Part shown: positions 43,474 through 56,611 of the stretch, in pieces
How positions within the stretch are numbered: the first letter of the stretch is position 1
Layout: each line of letters begins with the position of its first letter
Assembly: GCA_023853785.1 (NCBI GenBank)
Contig: JAJIRX010000859.1
Location: 124,001-188,000, forward strand
Length of the DNA stretch: 64,000 nucleotides
From: Psilocybe azurescens
Lineage: Eukaryota > Basidiomycota > Agaricomycetes > Agaricales > Agrocybaceae
Direction: 5' to 3'
The notes under the pieces: generated by a model
What the model saw: only the letters and a program-made list of their open reading frames with translations
Databases searched by the model: none
Told to the model about the DNA's origin: nothing
Made by a program: the position numbers and the translations under genes

Positions 43474-46400
43474 ATGGCGGTCTCTAGGGAGCAATCGCTA
43501 TATGGCCGACGAAGGTCCAATACAGCCCAATCTAATTTCAGAGCCGTGCCAACATTCGTTCCGACTCCTATCCAAATTGGGGACTCGAAGGTCCTGAACG
43601 TATGGGTTCATGATATCAAGGAGACGCAGTCCGTCGTGTTCAACCACTCGTGGTGGTGGCCGGGCGTTCAAGAGGGGGGATTGCTTGCGGGTTTTGAGCA
43701 GTAATGCCGAGAACCCAGAGACCGGATTTCTGTTCATCGTGCCGAGGGAAGATTACTGTCCGAAGCATCAACTTCAAGTACGTGCGTCTGCTGTGTTCTT
43801 CGCTTTTTCGGCGTTCTTCAACCCGTACTTTTCAAACCATGCATAGATTTCAGTTCCGCGACCTATAGCTGACGTTTTCGGGCTGCTCAACAATAGCCAA
43901 GTTACACTCACGAAGGTGGGCCTAACATGGATAGGAGTATTATGCATTGGCTTGATCGCCTCTTCTACAGGTTGATAAAGCATATTGCTCAGCGGACTAT
44001 GTGGAATTCATGTTCCAAGACCAATATCTCGGAAGAAACGAGATGTGGCGTCTAGGAAAGCATCTCTCTGGACAATGTATCTACACAGACCAAGAAGTAT
44101 CGTTCATTGGAGGCATTGTCGCTAAAATCCAGAATATCTATATTGGTGGAAAGAAGGTATGTTCCTCGTACTATCCATGCTAATTATGATTCTGATATAT
44201 TCCAGGTTTCTTCAGCCTGGATGACTACTTCGACGAAAGCCATATATCGCTCGTTCTCAGCGAAGATTACCATCTTTATCCAAGTTTGCAGGGAGCTTTG
44301 GGAATTTGCAGGAGATGGAGAACGCTACAACGAGAAGATAGTTCACTCCTTCCTGCCTGGCTTGTTTAACAAGTGGAAGGAATCTGGGACGAATCATACG
44401 GTCACCATTGTCCTCATATCTCGTGTCTTCTACGACCAATCGGAGATTGATTACGCTGCCGGTCCTTTACGTCGGGATGAAGGAGGGAATTGGTACAAGG
44501 ATTTTTTCAAGGTCATCACAGATTTGGAGGTGCTTCATGAATGGAAGCCTACTCTCGTCAGCTTGAAGAACTCGTTTTGGGATTTTCAGCGCGATATTCT
44601 CCTTACCCATCACTATCATCGAGCGACTTTGGATTCTGGCATCGGCGCACCGTCGCAGGTTCGCCTTGTCGGACGCCTTTCGTATGCGCAGGACGGGCCC
44701 ATCTTAGAGGCGCTTAATCTTGGTCTAAACCCCACTGAAACACACTACATCGATCGCTCTCTCAGTCTGACTGGAGCCACCACACTTCTGATATCACCAG
44801 GCACAGGCTATTTTCGCGTTTCAAAACAGCTTCTTCGTCTGACGACGACGCGAATGCTGGACCAAGGGTTTGTTCTCGATTTGGTTTTGCTCACGAAACA
44901 ACCGTTGCACCAGAGTCCTATTTTCAGTTTTCAAGGAACGGGGCCGTCGCCGTCGCCGGTGGCCAGGTCGTCGGAAAAGGATGGGTTCGAGCCGGGGAAG
45001 TATGAGAAGGAGAGGAAGTCGGATCCACTCATGATGGATCCGCTGTGGGCTGGAGACGAAGATTCTAAAGGAGAGCCGAGACAGAAGAAGACGATTTGGT
45101 GGGAGCCCTTTTGGATATCGACGACGTTCTGGGACAAGCAAATGGATTTGCCGTTTAGGCAGGACAGGTATGCACTGGTTCGATCCTCAATTGATGTTTT
45201 TTTATGTTTATGTCTATCTTATAAAGATACATTGCCCGAGCGAAGATGCATGAGATTCAGATGCTTGGTTTACTCGAACACGACGTTCTTTCGAGTATTG
45301 AAGTGCCCTATATGCAAAACAAGCCCGACTCGTCCACCGGCCCTCTGGCATCAGACGAGACGCTAAACATCGACAAGAACAACGCAGACCAGTTTGACCT
45401 CAATATCTTCTCCTTGACTACCAACTATAACACGAGTTCCCTCCTTCCTCCTCCTGCCAGTGGTACAACTCCTCGTCTTGTTAATGACAAGCGCGCCTTG
45501 CATAGACATTCCACCATGGGCCGAATCGACACTATTGAAGAAAGTCCGAAGCAGCGCATTTTCAAGGAGTTGCCATCTGAAGGCTTGCCCAATACTGAAA
45601 TTAGTGCCCCTTCCTCCGTACCAGGCCCCAGCACCTCACCTTCTCAATCTTCTATTCGATCTGGGCGGTCGGAGACATCGAGCTCATCGAAAACGCCATC
45701 GCGGACGGCAAGCGTATCTAAGAGCACGCTTGCGTCCAAGTTGGCACCTTCATGGCTCTTCAACCCGTTCAGAAGTGGACCGAGCGAGCCTCAGACGAGC
45801 CAAGTCTCTGCCTCTGCCTCTGCCTCTGCCTCCACGTCCGCATCCACATCCACCCCTGCTTCTCAAACTTCGCAAAGCGAGAAACCTCCCAGAATGCCTG
45901 CGACATCCATGGCACCACCCTCGTCTCCGATACGGATGGCCCCTTCCAAACCGACCGTCGCGTCAAGTCAGCAGATTCAACCCATGGCTATTAAGAATAA
46001 GCCTGCCAGTCGTTCTAGTCTGAGTCGGACCTTCGAAGAAGAAACCTTGGCGCCGCATAGGGCGTCCTTCCTGCGTCGTTCGCCGATAAATACACCTCCT
46101 CGTGATGAGATGCACGCGGGCAAACGGCGTAGTGCAGGGTACGTGCATGGCTTCCCGTCGTCCTCTTCTCCTGGTGCAATCATCAACCCAACACGCCCTC
46201 AGTCATCAGTGGCCTATCCCGAGGCCTCTCTTGCTCGTCGTTGGCAACATATGTATCCGCATCCGACATATAAGCACGATATGAAATGGAAATCGATCGT
46301 CACTCCGGGCTGTCTTCCACTGACTGTCGAGCATTTCCCGTCCAGTTCTGAATTGGAATCGGCGTACGACGTATTTTCGTACGAGTTTATCATTGATCCA

Positions 46401-48649
46401 GGCGAGATGAGGTCTTTCCTCGTTAAACCCCCTGTTGTTAGAGGATTGGGATCTGAGGAGATGAGGCGGGCGTGGGCGCTGGTCGTCATGCGTGGCATGG
46501 TTGCTGTGCGTCTCGCGCAAGGGTTCCAGTTCGTCTTGAAACCGCAGAAAACGCAAGGCGAAGAGGAGAAGGAAAAAGAAAAGGAGAAGGCGGCGAATTT
46601 TAGAAGGACGAAGTCGTTTGTTGGGGAGGGGGAGTTTGATACGTGGCCTGCGGGTGCAGCGGAGGTGCTGAGCTCGACGGCGAATCCGGTTTATTTGAGT
46701 ATGACGAATGAGATTCATCGGATATCGTATACTGGGGAGGCTATTCAGGTGAAGCGGTATGTGCGCCGTATGCATCCTACGAAGCCGTTTAGTTATCAGT
46801 GTTTGATTTGGCCGAAACTTGGAGGTGAGAACAAATTGTACCTTTGAAGAGCGATCGAGACTCAAGTTTCACTCTGCTCATTCATAGGAGGATACACGGA
46901 GTTGTCAACTGAATTCCAGTCGCACGGGTTAGAGAACTATGGGTGGAATAGGTCAGTAACTTTTTGGAGGATACATCTTACTATTAATTTGTTTTATGTA
47001 GATTGGACATGCTTGTTGCGGGTTATGAGCACCACTTCAACGAATCTCTTCGTTATTGGCGCACCCGTTTCGTAGTCATCCCAACTGCAGAACATCCACA
47101 AGTAACAGTTGGGCCATCAGGCGAGAAACTGAACGACGAAGAAGCGCGTCTTCTTGGAATCGAAAAACTGGCGGAACAATTCGCCAAGCTCCGGTGGCAG
47201 CCACCAGAAGAGAAAGTCGTCCATCCACCCGTGCGCTTCCTGCCGACGACGCTGGATCCAGCGCTTTCGATCCTCGACGACGCTTTAATGGACCAGCTGG
47301 ATCAGATCCACGCGCAGGGCCCGTTGAGGAAGAAGATGAAGAGCGAGCGCGAGATTGGGGATATGAGTCTGGCGGCGATCGCGAAAGCAATGAGGGAGGA
47401 CGATGGTGTGCCTATCAAGTCGTATCAGTGGCATCGGTCTCAGTACCCGGATTCGTTTATTGGGTATGATTTTGTGTCGTGGTTGGTCAGAGAGTTTAGG
47501 GATGTGTCGACGAGGGCGCAGGGGACGGAGTGGGGTGTTAAGCTTCAGGAGCAGGGGTTGTTTGAGCATTGTAGAGGATATCATAATTTCTTGGACGGGT
47601 GGGTCCCTTTTGGAGCGTATGATGATGATGAACCTTTGTGCTAACACCCTGAAAGGCATTATTATTATAGGTTGAAGGGAGAATTCTCGTTGCATACGAC
47701 GCCGAAGTATAACAATTGGTTTAAACGACATATAGAGGAGGGTACAATACGCCCCGGATACCACACCTCGTCTAGTCTGAGATCGGCTTCCAAGGTTATC
47801 GTACCTGGTACTCGGAACAGAAACAAGAAGAGACTAATTCTCAGTCAGACAATGGTTATTGACATCGATCCAAATAAGGTTTGTAGAGGGATCTCATTGC
47901 ACAATTTTATGGGTTTCTCATTATATTCTTTCTTTGTCTATTGTCAACAGAGAAGTGACCAGGCTGAGTCGGTCATCCTTCACCATGATATCATTCACAA
48001 CCCCGCGACTGTTTTCCATTTCGAACTACAGTGGATTGGGACGACAGCTCGATGCATCGAGGATCAGCTGCGTGTCTGGAGCCGGACCATCGAGCGCTAC
48101 GGATTGAAGCTCGTTGAAGCATACGTTACTCAGATCAGCGACATCCAAGAGCACAACGCGTTCCAGTCCTGCTATCCCATGCGTTTATCACACCCACCTC
48201 CATATGTTCCGGACCTGGAGAAACGACTGCCCGAGGGCACCCAAGCAGTCAAATACTTTGAATACGCGCTTCTGCAAAAGTTTGGATTTATTGTGGATGT
48301 GGAAGCTGCAGACCTTTATCCAGAGCAGGTCGACGTCGTCTATTCGTATCGTCGGTCGCCATACAAGTATTCGCAGTTCGTCCATCGATCTGGGGTAGCT
48401 TTTATCCAGGTTCTGGGGGGTTATCGAGGGTTCTTGTTCCTCACGAATCGTCTGATGGGGCCTGGAAGGATGGGGTCCACCATTAAGAACAAAGACCATC
48501 TTCCTGCTGTAGCAGCGGAGGACATGAGAGTGGAGATGGCGGAATTTTGTTTGGATAGGGACCGATTACAGCAGTTTTATGATGAGAAGATTGCTGATTT
48601 GCCTCCTGTTCCAGTGACGCCGGAGGAGCCACCTCCATTGGTTATTTAG
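43474..48649 (+). CDS. IML1: IML1, SEACIT/GATOR1 subunit (DEPDC5 homologue)
   Basis: Large vacuole-associated subunit of the GTPase-activating complex that turns TORC1 down when amino acids are short. Order: N-terminal IGDSKVLNVWVHDIKETQSV and WWPGVQEGD region, RPIADVFGLLNNSQVTLTKV, EFMFQDQYLGRNEMWRLGKH (SABA domain), STKAIYRSFSAKITIFIQVC, NKWKESGTNHTVTIVLISRV, IDRSLSLTGATTLLISPGTG, a long Ser/Pro-rich linker with an Ala-Ser/Thr-Ser repeat (SASASASASTSASTST), WKSIVTPGCLPLTVEHFPSS, ESAYDVFSYEFIIDPGEM, the DEP domain (QYPDSFIGYDFVSWLVREFR), and a C-terminal domain to EEPPPLVI at 48649. Length near 1,500 residues fits. One break: the G6 run 43674-43679 is one base too long to keep EGDCLRVLSSNAENPETG in frame. 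Confidence 0.9.
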
Positions 48650-48714
48650 GATATAGATTAATGTATGTAATTCAATTAATTGAAAAGATTTGACTTTCTA
48701 CTCTTTTGGAGGTA

Positions 48715-49500
48715 CTATGATACGTCGTGGGCAGGTACGATGATGTCTCTGCCGTTAGCTCGTACTGAACGACGAGCTGTATCTCTAGCCAGGGGTTTTC
48801 GCATGTCTGGATAAAACCAAATGTGTGAGTATTTTGTAACGAGACAGCTTCGAAATGACACGTACCGAATGCGTCTTCTTCGTCTTTTCCACCTTTCCCT
48901 ACGCCTAATGTCCCATAATATTCTCGCACTCTTCGATAAACACTATATCCCATCTTTTCATACATTTCAATTGCTACGATGTTTGCACATCGTACGTATA
49001 GATCTACGAAGAAGCCTTGGTAGATCCGTTCTGAGACCATCTCGAGGAGGGTCATCATCTTGTGTGCTAATGACAGACGACGGTATTCCGGTGCAACAGT
49101 GATGGCAGTGACGTGCCCATGCCATTCAGGGCCAGTGCCCTCTGCTTTTCCGAGAACTGTTGAGAATGCTCATCAGGGGGAGAGGGAGAGGTATGGTCAA
49201 CCGTCATGATCGCGCACCGTATCCCATCATCCGACCGCTAGGTGCTTGCTGCACGCAGCACAGATCGGGCCAGCGCGAGAGATAGCTGAGGTAAAAGCCA
49301 ATTCCATACTGTGAATATCCAACGTCAGAAATTTATGGAGTTCGAGAATGAATCAGGACTAGAGTTCACAGTTTCTGTCCAGATATCCAAATTTCTGGAA
49401 GTGTACGTGAGCAGAATGTACGGTGCCCCAGGTAGCAGGAGACTCACATATTATTGAACTTGAACATGTCAGTAGCTTTGAATGGTCGTAGGACACTCAT
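48715..49500 (-). CDS. NAT3: NatB catalytic subunit, N-terminal acetyltransferase
   Basis: GNAT-fold enzyme (Nat3/NAA20) that acetylates N-termini beginning Met-Asp, Met-Glu, Met-Asn or Met-Gln at the ribosome, with Mdm20 as partner. MSVLRPFKATDMFKFNNINL, DIWTETYGIGFYLSYLSRWP, DLCCVQQAPSGRMMGYVLGK, AEGTGPEWHGHVTAITVAPE-YRR (acetyl-CoA loop, with R/Q-x-x-G/A type turn at YRRLSLA), MTLLEMVSERIYQGFFVDLY, VRCANIVAIEMYEKMGYSVY, RRVREYY. An intron separates the end DMRKPLARDTARRSVRANGR, DIIVPAHDVS; stop at 48715-48717. Start and length (about 185 residues) agree with the family. Tail-to-tail with IML1 with only 65 bp between stops. Confidence 0.93.
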
Positions 49501-49928
49501 GATTTGAAGAGATAGGGAAGCTGGATAGATCTGGGGTGCGTGGTGAGACTGTTGTACACTGTAAGTAACTTGGAGTTGCAAACTTGACTGGCATGAACGG
49601 TAAAACGGGCCGAGCACTATAATGTGTACTTTGTATCATCATCATCATGATCCTGCATTTCGTTCGGTTTCTCCAGGTTCTGCAAGTCTAAAATTAACGA
49701 ATAAATTCAATTCAATCTGATTTACAAGGTGTGCCAGCGGACATGAACATAGATGAGTCTTGAGACCTGTATTTGGCCGGTCGGCTTGTGTCGGGGTTTA
49801 TATCGTGAGGAATTTTCCGAAAGGGCACAATAGACGCATGGCATCAGGCCCATAGTCATCCTTCCGCCCTCTTGCATCTGTCGTTTCCATCCAGCTAACA
49901 TCTTCATATTCATATACATACTATCATC
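49501..49928. promoter_or_regulatory. Divergent promoter region NAT3 / THP3
   Basis: About 430 bp between divergent starts; contains a CAT-type trinucleotide run (ATCATCATCATCATGATC near 49636). No other element assigned. Confidence 0.35.
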
Positions 49929-51739
49929 ATGTCCTCAGAATCATGGCCTCCACCGCTAAAGTACGTAAATCGAACACACAGTCATGGCCAGGGATTTGAC
50001 TTAGCACAACTCATTTCTCGCAGAGACTGGGTCGCAAAGTGCCTCGGCCAAATCACAGACTCCAATAGAGCAGAAGTACAGGCGGAACTAAAACAGGTAA
50101 TTTCTGACGCTTTCGCCGCCCATACACTATGGACGACAGACTGGGCCGGTGTGCAATTGAAAAGGTGACATTTGTAATGTGAATCGTATTGCCATCATCT
50201 TGCTACTCAGACCCGCTCCCACACAGCTTGCTGCCAAAACCTCCTCCAGTTTTCAACACCCTGAAGCGCAAAAGGTGAGTAGACTCTCTGGCTGTATCTT
50301 TGGTCACTCAATGTGCGACAACTTTTGCAGCATCGAAAATGCTCTCCCTAACAATAAGAAATCCAAGAAAGAAAAAGTTCAAGAACGCAACGGCATCATA
50401 TACACCAGACTTCAATGATCAAGCTGCACTAAATAGGCGAGCCGAACGTTTTCAGCGTGAGCATGAATTAGAGAGAACAAAGAGTACGCGGAATGGAGGT
50501 GGCGCTGCTATCAAGGCAAATCAGCAAAACGCACATCTTTTCGGCAACCGAACATTATCTTCAAGGTCAGGATCCCCCTATACATCAGTAGACGAACCCG
50601 AAGGCGACCCGGTAAGTTACCCTACTCTAGATTGCACGCAATTTGATCGAATTACAGCATCTAGAATGTCGTTGACTGGGACCGATACACAATCGTTGGA
50701 ACATGTCAAGACATATTCAAAGATTACCTGCGATTGACGAGTGAACCTAAACCTGAGACGATACGTCCTTATGCAGTCCTCCAAAAAACTCTTGTAGAAC
50801 TTAAAAATCGGTGGAGGGAGCATCAGGTAACATACGCTTGGATCTGTAATCAATTCAAGAGTTTGCGACAAGATCTCACAGTGCGTAACATTGTTGCTTT
50901 GGCATACCATCTGTCGTCCTTTTGCTTACTTTATTCTAGGTCCAGCGAATCAAAAACGACTTCACGGTACAAGTATACGAAATTCACGCTCGTATAGCCC
51001 TTGAGAGTGTGCGTTTCCTTAATGTTTGTTGACTGCACTAAGCAACTAAATCTTGATGACAGAACGATATGGTGGAATATAACCAGTGTCAAGCGACTCT
51101 AAGGACGCTTTATGAGCTGGGAATTCCCGGCAAAGTCGAGGAGTTCACTGCCTATCGTATTCTCATGTTTTTGCACGGGCGGAATCGCAGCGGTAAATTG
51201 CTGTTCTTTTATGCCGAACATTCTGCTAATTCATTATGTTCTTTTTCCCTGCACAGAACTTAATCTTTACGTAGGTCAACTAACCCCCAAACAGAAAGCG
51301 GACAAGGCTGTGCAGCATGCCCTTGAGGTGCAGAGGGCGCAGTCGATGGGCAACTATCATAAGCTTTGTGATTTATACTTAAAGGCGCCGAACATGGGTG
51401 CATACATTATGGATCACTTCATTGATCGTGAACGAATCAAGGCTCTGATGGTCATCACAAAAGCGTACGTCCACTCTCACTTTCTCTGCTGAGTGCCGTT
51501 TTAAACTACTCTCTTTCATTAGTTACAAGACAATACCGCTTGCGTTCTTGCAGTCGACCCTTGCGTTCGAGACATTGGACGAAGCGAGGACGTTCCTGGT
51601 GGACCATCAAATTACGAGTTTCACCAATCCGAACAGCCCCGATTCGGAGAAGGTGCTCGACTGCAAACCCGCAATGGCAGACGTCGCACGGACATTCGAG
51701 GACAAGTATCGGAAAATCACGATTAAGGGTGCAATATGA
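49929..51739 (+). CDS. THP3: THP3/LENG8-type SAC3-GANP protein
   Basis: PCI-type protein of the SAC3/GANP family, linked in yeast to transcription elongation and mRNA processing. Exons give MSSESWPPPLK, DWVAKCLGQITDSNRAEVQA, ELKQVISDAFAAHTLWTTDW, AGVQLKRPAPTQLAAKTSSS, then RNPRKKKFKNATASYTPDFN, DQAALNRRAERFQREHELER (family signature), IVGTCQDIFKDYLRLTSEPK, IRPYAVLQKTLVELKNRW, YAWICNQFKSLRQDLTVQRI, KNDFTVQVYEIHARIALES, CQATLRTLYELGIPGKVEEF, YLKAPNMGAYIMDHFIDRER and the end EDKYRKITIKGAI. Stop at 51737-51739. The join near 50331 does not keep phase with the obvious GT-AG border (AAG to CATCGAAAATG), so either an unusual splice or a missing base is present. Confidence 0.88.
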
Positions 51740-52365
51740 GTCTTTTCTTTTCATCATCAGCATCAGCGTTCACCATTTCGGAGAGCATTGCGGATCGAAC
51801 TTTTGGAACCTGTTTTTTTTTTTCGTTTCTTATCTTATTTTATCGTCAGCATGTTTTTTGGTGCGCTTGCGGCTGCGCTATTTGACATCTATTCTATTAT
51901 GCCATCAATCCTCCTGCCATTCTGTCTTTGCGTGGATGGATGCTTTACGGAGGGCTGCGTCGCTTCGAGAGGCTCGTCGCGCCGGAGTCAGGAGATCAAG
52001 CCAGTTACCCTGCCGCATACCCTTTATTTCGTTCGGTGGTTTATTTCCGCCGCGTTGAAGAGAGTGGGCTTAGCTGTGACGGTTGCTGCGTTGGAGTGAG
52101 TGGGTTGGGAAGGGGGTGTTATGTATTGATGAGGTATAATAGCATACCGATTTGTATCATCATGGAATAAATAGCGTTCGCAATCATTGGTCCAAGAAGA
52201 GTGAGGTATACAAGACGACTCGAGACAAGTGCCTCGAAAGTTCTTGATCGGTGTACATGGTTAATGCATTGCCCAAGGGCTCTCAGGATGGGATGTTTGG
52301 AATAATGTTCATTATACAGTAGTTAATATGCAATACATTTGTCAATTTGCCCACCGTTCTTCCCT
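51740..52365. other. Convergent spacer THP3 / SEN2
   Basis: About 625 bp, 3' ends of both genes. T10 run near 51817. No gene supported. Confidence 0.4.
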
Positions 52366-53839
52366 TCAATCTCGCATCCGGGCGGGTATGAACCGGCGAA
52401 GAACGACCTCCCGAACAGAATAATGAGCTAGACATGCAGGAGTTAATAGCATATTTTGTGAAACCCGCGATTTGGCTGGGATTGTGACGTATACGAGGAT
52501 AAGCGTCTGTTATAGATGTTAAATGTTCGTCCTGGTAAGAATTCGCCGAGGCGAGGGATGAGCTAACCTTTTGTACTTGAGAGTTTACACGATTTATAGT
52601 GCTCAGCCATGACCAAGCGAAGGGAGATGAGTTGTGCAGGTCGATGGAGGATGTTTTTGGTCCTCGGGATCTTCGTATACTGGGAGAACTACGAGGGCCA
52701 GTCTGTGAGGTAGATAATTGAGAAACATATATCATGAAGAAAGTAAAGAAAGAGTGAAAATGGGAGATAGGTAAAGTACGTACTCGGCATGTGTGAACAC
52801 AGGCCCTCGCTTGTATAGGAGGTAATCGACGCAGAATTTGATGCCGCCTTTCACGACCCAGCCTAGGGATCGGTAGTGGTGATACACGACGTAATTAACG
52901 AGGAAGGGGTTGTCGAATTGAAGTGTCTCTGCGACGGTAGGTGGAGGGGGAATCTGGGGTGGGAGTTCGACCTTCTGAAACGCTATCCAGATTTGCTGCA
53001 GGGTCATAGGTTGCATCTTATCATTCGTTTTAGATTCGTATTTGCTAAGAAAATGTTTGATGAGAACGGTTACTCACGGTGGTTGAGTCTAGTACAGTTA
53101 AACAATCAAGATTCCAAAGTAAAAGAACGCTTCTTGGAGGGTTAGTTGGAGATGTTCAACGTCGACGAGAGATTCTTCATCTTCAAGCGGCCCGTCTTCT
53201 TCCTCCGGTGCAGGAGAGGGAGAGTCTTCACTTTGGAGATGCGGGGTTGGCTTCCATGTCGCTGCAGAAGGGATTGCGGGCCCAGAGAGAGCCGGCTGAA
53301 TGACGCGACCTTCGGTGGCGAATATCGTCTCTGCTTCTTCTGCGACTGCTGCAATGGCAGCCGCCCTGTCCCGCTTGAACTGCTTGCGCTCGGCTCTGCG
53401 TCGCGCTGTGATCTCTTCAGAGGTCAATTCTAGGCAGATTTGTGCGTTTTAGTATGGGTGAGTTGAGATTTAGTGCAACTGAAATCACCTACGCTTTCCT
53501 CCAGACTTTCTAATGTTGATCTGTCTCGCGAGCCAGCTGGGTTCACTTCGCGATAGATCACCTTTACCGAAGAACCCCCTCCTCCATAGAATAAGCGAAT
53601 GCGCAGGATTCGACACCCAGACCGAGCGCGTTATAGGGTCGAAGATCCCTTCACAGTGCGGATTCTCAACGCGAGTCAACGAGAGCCCGAGCAAACCGAG
53701 CACCGATCCTATACGACTGGGCGGAGGCTCCACGAAGAGAAGAGGCAGCGGGTTCGCATAGATTCTGTTGTTCTCGTGTTTTCTGGCGCCGCCTTTACTA
53801 CCACCACCTCTGGAACGCGAACTTGGAGTTATGAGGGAC
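52366..53839 (-). CDS. SEN2: tRNA-splicing endonuclease subunit SEN2
   Basis: Catalytic subunit cutting the 5' splice site of intron-containing tRNA precursors. MSLITPSSRSRGGGSKGG, NRIYANPLPLLFVEPPPSRI, NPHCEGIFDPITRSVWVSNP, LWRRGFFGKGDLSRSEPSWL are followed by a basic RKLTSEEITARRRAERKQFK stretch and an acidic linker. The nuclease domain reads LQEAFFYFGIL, DNPFLVNYVVYHHYRSLGWV, KFCVDYLLYKRGPVFTHAEL, ALVVLPVYEDPEDQK, then TSSIDLHNSSPFAWSWLSTI, NRVNSQVQKTLILVYVTIPA. The catalytic triad is visible: Tyr in DYLLYKRGP, His in FTHAE, Lys in SQVQK. It ends RRFIPARMRD, stop at 52366-52368. One break: the T5 run at 52654-52658 (A5 on the coding strand) lacks a base between EDQK and TSSID. Divergent from the dynein gene with about 250 bp between starts. 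Confidence 0.92.
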
Positions 53840-54092
53840 ATGGAGTTTAGAGAGATGCATTTCTTTCTGACTCTTTTGCAGATCAATCCTTCTGTAATTG
53901 CCTTGACTCGGATGCGCTATCGGCTTGTACATTCAATACAGCCAAGCATAGTAGGCTTAGGAGCACCGCCACAGGCGCCACTGTACGTTAAGGGCTGCTG
54001 AATCTCCGACGCGTCTGTTTATCAGTGCTCTGTATATCCCAGTATATGGTGCAATCCTTGTTTTAATCATTAATTAACCATCAGCAAATACT

Positions 54093-56611
54093 ATGGACAA
54101 GAGGAGACAGGAAATTGAAGCGAAGAGGGCGAAGCTCGCAGAGTTACGAAAAGCAAGAGCTGATCGTCAACGCGGAGAGGTCGAACGAAAGCAGGAACAG
54201 GTATGTTACTACATTCCAAGGCCCTATAACCTTGCTCCATCTCGACTATCATCATATTTAGGTAGCTGGCCCTTCCACTTCAAAGAAAGATGTCGATGAC
54301 CTCGTAAATGCTCTCGTCGGTACTCGCACTGGCTTGGACAGCGGCGAAATGACACCCTCGTCTTCGATGCCGGGCACACCTTCCCTTGGACACCATATCA
54401 CCCTACCTGGCATCGCCAGTGGCATATCTCCGCGCTCTGGCTCGGGGAGAGCGAGTAGGCAGAGTGATTTTACAGACAGGCTTAGCGGAGGAGGGAGCAT
54501 AGCGGTCCCTGGATCGAGCAACGCTGCTACGGATAACGTCATTGAGCGGTAGGTCTGTCTGTTCCGTTGTGTGATAACATATGATACTAATGTGCATGCT
54601 GTGTGCAGGGCTATGACTCCTAGAACATTCCCTGTCCTAGTGGATATTGAACAGGAACTGTTTGAATACCCCCAGAAAGTCTGTCTCCAATTCTCGTGCG
54701 TCCGAAAGGCACATCTAACCTTTTATATGATTGTAGGAGCGCGTTATATACAATAAAGAAGTACAGACGACCTCTATAGAGACCGGACCATCAGCAGACT
54801 ACGAAGCGGAAATTCGACAGCGTATCGCAAAAGAAAGAGAAATTGAAGTCGAACGAGCTGCACGCGACAAAGAACTGGACGAAGAGAGTGTCAAACTTGA
54901 CCAAGAAATTGAGCAAGAGATCCGCGGTCCGCTACCTCATCAAAATCTACCACGCGTTTCGCATCTAATTTATGACACTATTGCTTAGAATTGTCGGAAG
55001 AAGAACGGGCAAGCATCCTTGCTGCCCCTGAATTCCTTGAATTCGTAGAGCAGTCGTCGAAGATTGTCCAGAGGGCTCTTAACGATGGCTACGATTATAT
55101 TCGCGATTACACAGTGAACGCTGAATCAGGAGGGTGAGCAATAACACTCTGATAAATGAACTTTAACTGACGACGGTGAAGGGACGATTCAGAAGGGAAG
55201 CGCGTCAAACGTGTTTGCGAGTTCTGGGACGAACGGTACGGAAAGAATCGATCTATTACAGACATCGACTGGTCACCAAAGGTTGTGTTATAATTTTACT
55301 CCAGTGAATATTCTCTGATGAATGTATTAGTACCCCGAATTGAGCGTTGCGTCGTACAACAAGAATTCAGCAGCTTTGAACGAACCAGATGGTATTGTAG
55401 CTGTCTGGAATTTGCATATGCTGGAACGACCCGAATTCGTCTTTCATTCTCAGGTACGAAGCTCGTCTTTGGGGCCATTTGGTCGTAATACTCATCTATG
55501 TCTACATTGACATCTAGTCTGACGTGCTCTCCGTGACATTTTCACCCTTCCATGCCAATCTAATCTTCGGTGGAACTTATTCTGGTCAAATCCTTCTATG
55601 GGATACACGATCGAAACACCTTCCCGTTCTGAAGACACCCCTCTCGGCTGCTGGGCACACACATCCCGTGTATGCCATGCAAATGGTCGGCACCCAAAAC
55701 GCCCACAATCTGATCACTAGCAGCACGGACGGAACGGTCTGCAGTTGGTTGGTCGACATGTTGGCTCAACCACAGGTACGCTATCCAGTCATGTCAGAGA
55801 AAAAATTATCACTTAGCTCCAACACATATAGGAAACACTCGAACTCGTTCATGCAGGACACAACAAAACTGCCGAAGTGTCGATCACGACGCTCGACTTC
55901 CCCGACAACGAAACGACCACGTTCTGGGTAGGCACCGAAGAAGGCAACGTCTACCAAGCGAACCGGTACGACCGCGCAGGGGCCAAAGCCGGGCTCAACC
56001 AGTACGACGTGTACAAAGGCCACGCAGGGCCCGTCATGGGCATGCACTTCCACCCGCTTGTCGGTCCCGTCGACTTCTCGGATCTGTTCCTGACGAGCTC
56101 GGTCGACTGGACGGTCAAACTGTGGCGCGCCAAATCTCTGTCGAAGCCGTCGACGACGCCGCACACCATCTCGCCCATCTACTCCTTCGATGAGGCGGAT
56201 GACTATGTGTACGATGTGAAATGGCACCCTGCACACCCCGCGATGTTTGGTACCGTCGATGGGTCTGGCAAATTTGATTTGTGGAATCTGAACACTGATA
56301 CTGAGGTAGCGTGTCCATTTTAATTCCGTTCAAACTTGTTTTTGAAGTATTCGCTGTAGGTTCCTGTTGTCTCAACGACGGTGGGCACAGGTCGCTCTAT
56401 CAACAAGCTGCAATGGGACAGAAAGGAAGGCCGAAGAGCGGCACTGGGCGGTAGCGACGGGCGCTTGTATATCTATGACATTGGTGACATGGCCTTACCT
56501 CGAGAATCGGAATGGACCGACATGCAAAAGGCAGTCGCCTCAATAGTTGGGAGCGGGCAGGCGAATGGCGTCGCTGAAAACGATGGTGCTCGGATAGTCG
56601 CTGGTCGGTGA
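54093..56611 (+). CDS. Cytoplasmic dynein intermediate chain, copy 1
   Basis: WD-repeat subunit that links the dynein motor to dynactin and light chains. The N-terminal helix [30 protein letters not shown] is the conserved dynactin/NudE-binding coiled coil. A Ser/Gly/Pro-rich linker follows ([20 protein letters not shown]). [15 protein letters not shown] contains an LC8-type motif (KEVQT). [20 protein letters not shown] and [20 protein letters not shown] precede the beta-propeller: [116 protein letters not shown] and [20 protein letters not shown], ending [10 protein letters not shown] at 56611. About eight introns; no frame break. A paralogue lies inverted at 61411-63903. Confidence 0.94.

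Noticed and set aside
45460..46023. 187-codon plus-strand frame overlapping IML1
   Set aside because: Alternative frame of the Ser/Pro-rich linker; Pro/Leu/Arg-rich shadow.
46206..46865. 219-codon minus-strand open frame
   Set aside because: Antisense to the conserved IML1 coding sequence, Arg-rich low-complexity translation; a shadow.
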